Shown piece after piece: positions 34,641 to 45,110 of a DNA stretch of 64,000 nucleotides. Numbering within the stretch: position 1 is the first letter of the stretch; each line of letters opens with the position of its first letter. The notes under the pieces were generated by a model. It had not been told where the DNA came from and did no database searches. It saw nothing but the letters and a program-made list of their open reading frames with translations. The stretch comes from Mesorhabditis belari (taxonomy: Eukaryota > Nematoda > Chromadorea > Rhabditida > Rhabditidae): positions 2,130,130-2,194,129 of the forward strand of contig CAUEEP010000933.1 of assembly GCA_958450365.1 (NCBI GenBank), in the 5' to 3' direction. Both the position numbers and the translations under genes were made by a program.

Positions 34641-35698
34641 AAAGAGATAAGCCATTGACCATTCGACGCAGAATTTCACGCTGATTCCGAATCGGCTTTC
34701 CGTTTTTGCGTTCTTTCGAATCGGCTTTCCGTTCTGATAAGCGGTTCTCGAGATTTCGAGCAATTTAGGCGACGCTCAGGATGCACTACTATTAGAGAAA
34801 ATACGATATTTAGAGATCCATACAGTTCTTTTAATCGATTTCCTAATTTCTTTTAATCGATTTCCATGTCTCCTTTCTATCGTAATCTTGTCTTCAATTT
34901 TTATCGAATCTATTCACTTTTTAGCTCTTTTAATATGCTTTTTTAGAAGAATTAGTGCTAAAAAGTGAATAGATTTGATAAAAATAGAGATAAGATTGAG
35001 AAAGATGGAAAGGAACACGATTAAAGAAACGATTAGAAAACGATTAAAGATACTTGAGATTATGGCCGATAAATCTTTGAACACTTCATTGAAATACCTA
35101 TTTAGAAATAATGAATTCATCCATTGCCCTACGATTTGTTTCATTAGAAAACCCTGATATTTTTCTATAAAATATCGTTGAAATTTTAAGAAATCTTTGT
35201 TTTTTTTTTTGTTTGGAGGTGCCAACTCGACTCGATTACTCAATTTCGACACTTTGGCCTAAAGAAACCCCTTTTGATGTCAATAGGAAAAAGAAAAAAG
35301 TTCAGCTTATAGCCAAATTTTTAGAATAAACTCTTCAGCCAATGCCTTTATATCACCTTTTCTCGAATTTTACGCAAAACGGGTTTATGCGGGCTTGGAT
35401 TTACCTGGAAATGGGCTCAGATTAGCGTAAAGAGATAGAAAAGTGCTTAACCTTTTATTTAAACATCTTTTATTTAAAGAAAATTGGTAAACTTTTTAAT
35501 TTATAAATATTTATAAAGAAATTGATAAAAAAGTCTTCAAAGATTTATCGGCTATTCTAATATTTTTGAGAATTCAGGTGAAATTTGAAACAGAAAGGAA
35601 ACTGAAAGGTTGGAAATGCAGGAATTTGAGGGTAATTCTTCATATACGAGAGCTTTTCTAAGCTTTCGTTTGTCTTTATATTCCAAAAATTTTATTAC

Positions 35699-35995
35699 CT
35701 GATGACATCCAGACAACACCAACAACGTCTTCATTCCGTGTTTTCTTCCAAATAAAATATCAGTATTCATTCGATCGCCGATCATCATCGTTTTTGATGG
35801 ATTGATCTTCCAGCTGGAAATTGAGAAAGTTTAAACTCTTTATTTTACGGAACATTAATAAAGTGTTCGACTAATCTTTTTAAAACAATACCGTTACTCT
35901 TTTTCTTTTAAAAATCGACTCACCGCCGACAAATATAGTTGAACGAGGCCGAGTTCGGCTTCCCAACGGTGATCGGCTCACGTCCAGAGGCACAT
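35699..35995 (-). pseudogene. Orphan duplicate of two phosphoglycolate phosphatase-like exons
   Basis: Exons 35924-35995 and 35699-35813 are exact-length copies of 45336-45407 and 45111-45225. They encode CASGREPITVGKPN and then MMIGDRMNTDILFG. Upstream on the minus strand lies unit 2 and not the earlier exons, so there is no start, nucleophile or substrate-binding cap here. The downstream sequence has a one-base difference after the GCHQ codons relative to unit 2. It cannot make a whole enzyme unless spliced from the promoter of the complete gene across 9.4 kb. Confidence 0.85.
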
Positions 35996-36252
35996 CTAAA
36001 AACGGTTTTGTTTAGTGTTTATTATGCATCACGATGTCAATAGAAAGTTTTAATTTTATGACAAAAGTCTCATGATGACTCAGAAATATCATGTAAATCA
36101 TGAAATCGGGGAAAAGTGACAAAATATGAAAAATTTGCCCGACCAAAATCTTCACTTTCGCACCACAAGAACCCCCAGAAGCCATTAGAAATTCGGAGAA
36201 GCTGAACTGACTTTTTTTTAAACACCCTAGGCCCTTTCCACAGGCGTTTCTA

Positions 36253-36455
36253 GGCAAGCAACAGCGCAAAAGCAACGGCGCAAAAGCAACGGCGCAAAAT
36301 CAACGGCGCAAAATCAACGGCGCAAAATCAACGGCGCAAAATCAACGGCGCAAAAGCAATAGCGCAAAAGCAATAGCGCAAAAGCAATAGCGCAGAAGCA
36401 ACAGCGCAAAAGCAATAGCGCAAAAGCAATAGCGCAAAAGCAATAGCGCAACAGA
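36253..36455 (+). repeat. 14-bp minisatellite GCAACGGCGCAAAA (unit 1)
   Basis: About 14 units; the variable positions give CAACGGCG, CAACAGCG and CAATAGCG forms. It lies in the region matching the phosphatase intron. Because 14 x 3 = 42, the minus-strand frame reads as a 14-residue Leu/Arg/Cys/Phe/Ala repeat; that is a by-product. Confidence 0.92.
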
Positions 36456-37989
36456 GCAATAATTTTGTAACAAGTAACTTAAAGTTGTTAACGTTGCGCG
36501 TATTGATAAGTGTTTTTCATTTTTAGTAATTTTTTATGGATCCAATTAGAAAATTTCTTTCGTTTTTCAAAGTTAGCTTAGTGAAAACGAAGATTTTTAT
36601 TGATAACGATTTGAATTTAATCAGGATTGCCTCAAAGTTTCCTTGTTTCAAACAAGGAAACTTGTTTGGGCACTGTATAGACGTGAAAAAGTTGAATTAT
36701 TGTATAGATAGACAACGAAATATAGATTGAAAATAAAATTACAAATATCAGACAGTAAATTCGAAACTTTTGTTACACTTTTTACCCGTTCTTACTTTTC
36801 TTTTCAAAAATTTTTTTGTTCATGTTTCAAAATTTGGTGGGGATAAAGGAAATTTGAGTGAGGTAATTTCAGTTACGTCTGACTCTCAAAATCATTCAAA
36901 CATTGAAACGCTTGAATTTAACAGCGAAACGGAAAGCCGATTCGGAATCAGCGTGAAATTCTGCGTCGAATGGTCCATGGGTTATCTCATTTGATCAAAT
37001 CCTACTAAAATAAAAAAGCATTCGTTTAAAAAATGAAATAACAAATATTAGCCAAAAAAAGGGAGATTTAACTTTAAGAAATGAAATTCTTTTTTGTGTT
37101 AAAAATGAAATACTAAATTCGTGATACTTTTACACGGGTCGAGTAGTTTTCAGAAACGTTTTCAGAAACGTTTTCAGAAACGTTTTCAGAAACGTTTTCA
37201 ATGTTTCAAAGAAGTTAAGCCAAGTTTCGGTACAGTTTCCCCCTCAATTCGGAAGACTTAAGTGGTTTTTCTGGGGTAATTTTGTGCGTAGAATCCGAAT
37301 TTCAGTATCCCAAGTGCGGCTGAGGCGTTTTTTTCAACAAAAAATTGATCACAAAAAAGAAAACGTTTAAGATCTAGTTGAAAATGAGCTTTTGAGCGGG
37401 CAATTTCAGAAAAAAAGCCATTTCATACGAAAATTTGTGTTTTAAATGCATTTTGATGTTTCAAAATTTGGTGTGGCTAAAGGAGAGTTGAGTGAGTTAA
37501 TTGCGACGCTCAAAATCGTTCAAACATTGAAAACGCTTGAATTTAACAGCGAAGCGAGCGAAACGGAAAGCCGATTCGGTATCAGCGTGAAATTCTGCGT
37601 CGAAATTTCAGAGAAAAAGCCATTTAATACGAAAATTTTGGGTTTGAAATGCAAATTTTAACCGTTTTAGCCAAAAGGAGAGCCTTTTTAACCGTTTTAA
37701 CCGTTTGTGCCATTGTTGACATGGGGTCAACAACGGTAGGGGAGGGGAGAGTCAAGCGTAAACCGTACTCGAGCCTTAATGCTAGTAAATCAACGTTAAA
37801 CGATTTACTAACGCTAAAGTCGTGTTTTTACGCAGAAAATTAATGATCTATACGTAAAAGCAAGCATGAAAAGTCGTGAAAACTTCTTTTTAAAGTATTT
37901 TCCAAATTTTATGCTCGATTTTTCGAAGTTCAATCTCAATCCTGACTTTGAAACATTTCCCTCAACATTTTCGTGTTTCAAAGTAAATA

Positions 37990-38553
37990 TTGGGTTGTCC
38001 AGTTATGAATGCGCGTTTTTACTATTTTGTAAATTTCTCAAGGTATCGAACAGATGTATATGAGTGTTATATATCATTCGAAAGCTGAAGATCTCCTCTA
38101 CATTTTGGAATAAAAAAGTTTTTGAATTCATTCAACTTTTTGGGAAATTGACTGCACAAAGGGAGAGGTCGTTTTCGAAAAAACCCATTCCGGCTTAGCT
38201 ATTCCTCAAGTTTTATGGTGTAAAATAACCGCCCAGAAAAGAAAAGGTGCTCTGAAATTGTTATATTTAAAAAAAGTTGTATTGATATATCTACTGGCCA
38301 AACATCAAACGGTTAACTCAATTTGAGCGGAGCCAAAACTTGATCCAAAGGCACCCTTCCATTTTTTGGCCACCTCTTCTTCTGTGCAGTCAATTTGCCC
38401 AAAAGCTGAACAAATTCAAAAGCTTTTTATATCAAAACGTAGAGGAGATCTTCAGCTTTCGAATAATACTCATATATATCTTTTTCTTGATTTCGGCATC
38501 TTGAGAAATTTACAAAATAGTAAAAAACGCGCATTCATAACTGGACAACCCAA
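37990..38553 (+). mobile_element. 564-bp mariner-type MITE, TTGGGTTGTCCAGTTATGAA family, copy 2
   Basis: Unit 2 counterpart of the 28712 element with the same ends and TA flanks; it differs by small indels around 38106-38110 and 38263-38273. Confidence 0.88.
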
Positions 38554-41190
38554 TAGAATACAAACTGAAACAAACAAATTGAAAGGATTTTCGTCAAATT
38601 TAAAGAATAAACAAATTTTGAGAGTTTAAATGATAGAATTTGAGTATTTGATAGAAAAAGGCATAAAAGTTGGGGATTTCCCTTGATTTATGTTTATGTT
38701 TACGTTTAAAAATCAAATATTCAAATTGATTATACAAATTGATTTGTATAATCCGAAAAAGATCTAGCAAAAATGTAACAAAAAATAGGCGAAACCGTTT
38801 AATCATAGGTTTTCAAGAAAATGAGCCAACACGTATTGGTCGTAACATTTTGTGGAGAAGGAGGAGTTTCGTTCTGTTTCTGTCATTAACGTTCTTCGGC
38901 AATCTCTATCAAAAAAATGCCTTTCTTACACACAATGCAGTAATTTTTGAACAGAAAATCAAAGAGAACTTAAAATTCCCAGATATCACGCCTAAAGGTG
39001 ACCAATCCAGACCAATCCAGACCAAATACAAACGTGAACTACAAAAGCTTCTAACTTGCTTCAAAGCTGTCTGATTGAGATGATCTATAGCTCAAAAAAT
39101 AGAGAATTTCAAGAGCTTTTGAATGATCTAAAGCACATCCAAAGTATCAATGCCAAAGAAAGTTACAGTGGTTTATAGGGAAATGGATCGTACTCGCGCG
39201 TGGTCAGGCTACAAACCACTATAACTTTCTTAGCATTGATGTAAATTAGACTTTCACATGATCCAAGAAGATTTCAGAAACATTTTCGATGTTTCAAAGT
39301 AAGCAAACGAAAGGTGTGCAAGCTTATAAACATTGGCTAACATTTACAACAAAATTTATGATTTAAAATCGTTTTTTTGACGTATTTTGTAGATTTCCAT
39401 GCTCAATTTTTTCCGGAATGTCTCATCATTTTCATGTGTTTTGTCTCCGTGAAAAGAGGAAGAGAAAAAATCGGAAAAACAAGAAAAATGGATATGGAGA
39501 GGGCATTTTTAGAAATCCGCCCACTGCAAATTTTTGGAGATGAATCAAATGTTGGATGAATGATGAAATGTTGAGTTTTTTAAAAGGTGAATAATTTGAG
39601 ACAACGATCGCAAACCTTTTCTTCAGTTTCTATTATTTACAAGTCGACTCCAAGATGCGATGGCGGCTTCTATTGGGTTAATGGAAAGTCCTTTCCGATT
39701 TTTTGGGAGAGTACCTTAAATTTGTCGAATTTTGACGTTTTATAGCTCATCCTAAAGCTGAATTCAAGACGGATCGATTGGTAAAAACCGTTTTGAGATA
39801 TCTCTTTTCTAAAAGTTTTTACAGCTATTTTAGTAAAGGGCGGCAGAGCCAAAAAATCGCTGTTTTCACGTTTCGTTAGTTTTCCGTGCAGAAACCTAGA
39901 GGCTAAAAACATGTGTTTCGTGATCGGCCTCAAAAATAACCCCTAGACACGCATTTTCAGAATCTTAGCAAAAAAATTTTGAAAAATATTGCCACCGGTG
40001 GAAGTCGAACCAGCGACTCTCAGATCAATAGCCTTTCCGCCGCTTTTCGCGATTTTCCTTCGTTTTTCTTGTTTAGAAAAAGAAAAAAGTTGTCCAGCCA
40101 AAGTTCGCATAAACAAAACAAAATTTTGGAGATGAATCAAATGTTGGATGAATGATGAAATGTTGAGTTTTTTAAAAGGTGAATAATTTGAGACAACGAT
40201 CGCAAACCTTTTCTTTAGTTTCTTCAGCTTTTACCCGTTCTACTTGATCTTTTTTTTCGATTTTCAATTCAGAGTTTGATTCCTCATCGAATTGAATCAA
40301 AATTAGGGAAAATAAACAAAATCTAAAGAAAACCAAGTTGAGGAAAACGGTAGGTTTGTTGAGGAAAACGGTAGAAAAGCCGAGTTTCATTCAGAAGGAG
40401 ATTCAGTAGTGGAATTGATGAATAAGAGGAGAACACAAGAAGAAGAAGAAGAAGAAAGAAAGAAAGAAAGAAAGAAATAAAGTAAGAAAGAAAGAAAGAA
40501 AGAAAGAGTTTCCCCAAATCCTCAACTAAAAATAAGTTGGCTTAGTGCTTGAAATTGCTTATTTTTGCGTAAATACATTATTTTCCTTTCAAAAGCCTTT
40601 TATTCTTTTCATGTTTCAAGTTTATTAAGACTGAAGTAAAAATGCATCAATAGTTATCACAGAACGTGAATAGGGAAGAAAATAAGTAAAAATTTGAACC
40701 TGTTTTGTTTATAAATAGATATAAATAAAAGAAAAATAGATGGAAATGACAAGAGATTAAATGGGAATCGGAAAACTACCTTTATCGGCAAATTTAGAGA
40801 AAAATGGAGAAAAAAATTGGTGTCAATTCGAACTTTTTATTCTTTTGAAAAGATTTTCTTTCGGAAACAGATCTATCAACTTTGTCACCACCAATTGTAA
40901 ATCGATTTTCTCAGCAATAAGCGCACCAATTCATCTCTACTTTGTTTCATTAGATAGCCTAGCATTTGATTTAGTAAAGCTTAGTAGTAGTAATTAGTAA
41001 AGGTATTTAGTAAAGCTTAGATTTAGAGCTGAACGAAATCAAATCAATTTCCTCTAAATTCTAACTTTCTCTGCCTTCAGCGAATGGAGATTTGTCAAAT
41101 GCTAAAGGACAGAGACGTCTATAAGCTAAGAACAAATAAAAAATCTATTTAGATCATCTAAATTTTAATCAGCTTGGGGTTGTTGAGATA

Positions 41191-41933
41191 TTGGGTTGGT
41201 GAATTGAAAACTGCCGGACTTTGAACTAAAATTTATTCAACATAAAACCATCAATTCATTCGAAATAATTTCCATTATTATTGACGACTTCTGCTCATTT
41301 TACAGGCAATTTGCGGATTCCTCTTTCGTAGTAGGACTTTGGTTTGTGTGTGAGACAAGTGTGAGACTCAAAAATGGAGGACTGGAGATGTCCCAGTGAC
41401 CCAGTTTGAGCATTTTCTTCAAAAGAAACCCATTTTGGTGTCAATAGAAAAGTTGTAGTGAATCAAAAATGAGGCTTATAGCCAAAGTTCCAAAAAGACA
41501 CACTTAGTAGTTTCGCTTAAAATGCAAGTTTTGTGAAAATTTGTAAATTTGGCATTCCTTGAAAACCAGTTTTTGAATCGTTCTGAAAATTTGGATATAA
41601 GCTTCATTTTTGGTTCTCTACAACTTTTCCATTGACACCAAAATGGGTTTCTTTTGAAGAAAGTGCTCAAACGGCGACATATGCCAATAACCCGCAGTTT
41701 TCAATTCACCAATCCAATAGTTCAAAAGGGAATCCTTCTATACCAGAACAATTTGACGGATGGCGATCGATTACGCATACACACAAAGAACACCTCGGCA
41801 GTTGTTTTTGATATAAGCTTGATTTTTGATTCTCTACAACTTTTCTATTGACACCAAAATGGGTTTCTTTTGAACAAAGTGCTCAAACTGTCACATATGA
41901 CAATAGTCGGCAGTTTTCAATTCACCAACCCAA
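41191..41933 (+). mobile_element. 743-bp mariner-type MITE, copy 4
   Basis: TA flanks at 41189-41190 and 41934-41935. This is the same 743-bp composite element in the second 9.4 kb unit, nearly identical to the copy at 31905. Confidence 0.88.
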
Positions 41934-42198
41934 TAGAAAAGCTTAATTTCACGAAATTTTAGTACAATGCCCAAGAATAAAACCCAGTTGTGACCGGGAA
42001 AATGAAAAACGATAAATTTCCCAGCCGATGCACATCATTGGATGAAGAAAGGAAATCCCGAAAAAAGGCAAATGGAATTTTGAATGCAAAAAAGAAATGA
42101 GTGGGATTTTGGGAAAAGAATGGGCGTCATTTTTGAACAAAAACCTGGATTTTCATACCCAAAACACTCAAAATCACAAATTTCACAAAATTGAGCTA

Positions 42199-42298
42199 CA
42201 GTCGAACCTCTCTACAACGTAACTCACGGGACCGGCTATAGTTTACGTTATATAGAGGTTTACGTTATATCGAGGTTCGTTATATCGAGGTTCGACTG
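42199..42298. mobile_element. 100-bp pogo/Tc1-type MITE
   Basis: TA flanks (42197-42198, 42299-42300). The ends are CAGTCGAACCTCTCTACAAC on the left and the inverse of CAGTCGAACCTCGATATAAC on the right. The middle carries extra GAGGTTTACGTTATAT repeats. CAGTCGAACCTC-type ends are typical of pogo-like elements. It is found only in unit 2. Confidence 0.85.
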
Positions 42299-42759
42299 TA
42301 TTTGGCTATTTTGGCTGACAAATGAACTGGCAAAACTTCGCCATTCTTATCTTATTTAAAGTTGAAACATCGAATTTTCAAAGTAAAAACTTTGACTTTG
42401 TGCCTAATTTAAAGTCACTTTAGCACTTGCAAAACGTTAAAAAAATCGTCTAAATGGTAATTTGAGGCAATTTCTTTGCTTCTTTTCCATTTTTGTGTAC
42501 TTTTTTATGAAAAACCTTTTCGATTTCCGATTTGACGTGAAATTCCCCGAAATTCTCATGTTTAACAAGAGATTCGTGCAATTTTTTTGCTGAAATTTTT
42601 CACTTTCTAATTAGATTTTCGTTTTGTGAACTCGGGAAATTGTGGAAAAATGAAAGCAGACGAGAGAATAAAAATATTTGAATCTATTTAGGTACTGGAA
42701 AAAAAAGTTGAGTTTCAAGTTTAACGATAGAGATAGCACTGACCAAAATTTGTAGATAT

Positions 42760-42988
42760 CGTTAGAGAAATAACGAACCAAATTTAGAGAGATAAGGAAC
42801 CAAATTCGTAGAGAAAAGGAACCAAATTCAGAGATAAGGAACAAAATCTAGAGAGATAAGGAACCAAATTTAGAGAGATAGGGAACCAAATTCAGAGATA
42901 AGGAACCAAATTTCTAGAGATAAGGAACCAAATTTAGAGAAATAAGGAACCAAATTCAAAGATAAGGAACGAAATCTAGAGCGATAAG
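42760..42988 (+). repeat. AAGGAACCAAATTTAGAGAGAT minisatellite
   Basis: About ten units of 18-26 bp built on AAGGAACCAAATT plus AGAGAGAT or CAGAGAT. It is present only in unit 2, in the 42171-43011 block that replaces 32884-33774 of unit 1. Confidence 0.88.
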
Positions 42989-43654
42989 ACAATTCAGCCG
43001 CTAGCGAATGATTGTTAAAGCCATTTTAAAGCGAAACGCAAATTTTTCCAGAAAATCGTTTATTCAAGTATTCAAGTCATTCATATTTACACGCCTAAAA
43101 AAGATCGATAAAGTTAAGTGATTAAAATCGTAAACTAAACCCGTATAAGAATTTGTTCTTTATTTTTCATTCTATATCGATTTCACATCGATTCCACAAT
43201 GGGAGAGCCCTTTCTTTTGGCAAAAGAGCGCCTAATGATGAGGAGAAAAGATCGGGGATCAGTGAGGGAAGGGAACGATGGACTGCCAGGCGGATGTCTT
43301 CTAGCTGAAATTTGGATTCCTTTTCAAAGATAATCGTGATGGGATTAGATTTTTGTATACCATATTTTCTCTAATAGTAGTGCACCAAGAGCGTTGCCTA
43401 ATTTGCTCGAAATCTCGAAAAGCGCATGCTTAAAATTCTCTCTAATACAGTGCGTTTTAAATTCTTAAACGCACCCTCTAAAATAGCGAATTTTGCATTT
43501 TGACCACCGCTACAACTATTAATCTTTTTCTATTAGAAAGAGCATGTCTTAAAACCTAAATAACACGAAAAATAAGCATACTGTAAAAAGTAAAAATTTT
43601 GCACCCTGAGCCTTGCCTAATTTGCTCGAAATCTCGAAAAGCGCATGCTTCAAA

Positions 43655-43877
43655 TACCGTATTCTCTCTAATATTAATGCACCCAAGCGAGCCGAGTTGA
43701 TGACGATTTTACCGCTTCCAAAGTTTTCACAGAAGCTCAACACTCAAATCCCCCACAAGATCTCATCGTCAGCTACATTTTCCGACCCCATATCGATAGG
43801 TTCTGATAAGCGGTTCTCTAGATTTCGAGCAATTTAGGCAACGCTCAGGGTGCACGATTATTAGAGAGAATACGGTA
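43655..43877 (-). mobile_element. 223-bp MITE, TACCGTATTCTCTCTAATA family (unit 2)
   Basis: Unit 2 counterpart of the 34418 copy, same length and ends, a few substitutions. Confidence 0.8.
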
Positions 43878-45110
43878 AAAGAGATAAGCCATTGACCATT
43901 CGACGCAGAATTTCACGCTGATTCCGAATCGGCTTTCCGTTTTTGCAAAATAACTTTCTATAAAAAGTTATGGCTGGAGTGCAGTTTACCCTCCCCCTCC
44001 TCCCCCACGAAAAGCTTCTGGACTTCTTGTAGATCAGGTTGGATCAAGACTGACTTCTGGTCGGGAAAGGCAAAAGTAGGATTTGATCAAATGAGATAAC
44101 CCATGGACCATTCGACGCAGAATTTCACGCTGATTCCGAATCGGCTTTCCGTTCTGATAAGCGGTTCTCGAGATTTCGAGCAATTTAGGCGACGCTCAGG
44201 ATGCACTACTATTAGAGAAAATACGATATTTAGAGATCCATACAGTTCTTTTAATCGATTTCCTAATTTCTTTTAATCGATTTCCATGTCTCCTTTCTAT
44301 CGTAACCTTGTCTTCAATTTTTATCGAATCTATTCACTTTTTAGCTCTTTTAATATGCTTTTTTAGAAGAATTAGTGCTAAAAAGTGAATAGATTTGATA
44401 AAAATAGAGATAAGATTGAGAAAGATGGAAAGGAACACGATTAAAGAAACGATTAGAAAACGATTAAAGATACTTGAGATTATGGCCGATAAATCTTTGA
44501 ACACTTCATTGAAATACCTATTTAGAAATAATGAATTCATCCATTGCCCTACGATTTGTTTCATTAGAAAACCCTGATATTTTTCTATAAAATATCGTTG
44601 AAATTTTAAGAAATCTTTTGTTTTTTTTTTGTTTGGAGGTGCCAACTCGACTCGATTACTCAATTTCGACACTTTGGCCTAAAGAAACCCCTTTTGATGT
44701 CAATAGGAAAAAGAAAGAGCGCAAAAAGTTCAGCTTATAGCCAAATTTTTAGAATAAACTCTTCAGCCAATGCCTTTATATCACCTTTTCTCGAATTTTA
44801 CACAAAACGGGTTTATGCGGGCTTGGATTTACCTGGAAATGGGCTCAGATTAGCGTAAAGAGATAGAAAAGTGCTTAACCTTTTATTTAAAGAAAATTGG
44901 TAAACTTTTTAATTTATAAATATTTATAAAGAAATTGATAAAAAAGTCTTCAAAGATTTATCGGCTATTCTAATATTTTTGAGAATTCAGGTGAAATTTG
45001 AAACAGAAAGGAAACTGAAAGGTTGGAAATGCAGGAATTTGAGGGTAATTCTTCATATACGAGAGCTTTTCTAAGCTTTCGTTTGTCTTTATATTCAAAA
45101 ATTTGATTAC

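Larger units (their letters stand above)
26714..36528 (+). repeat. Large tandem segmental duplication, unit 1 (9.8 kb)
   Basis: The unit begins at ATTTTTTATGGGTCC and matches the next 9.4 kb in direct orientation. The alignment offset moves from about 9808 to 9279, 9286, 9237 and 9420-9412, marking indels. Only unit 1 has 27197-27772, and 32884-33774 is replaced by other sequence in unit 2. Contents: MITEs, hairpins, a GAA/GAAA run, a 14-bp minisatellite and the orphan phosphatase exons. Confidence 0.93.
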
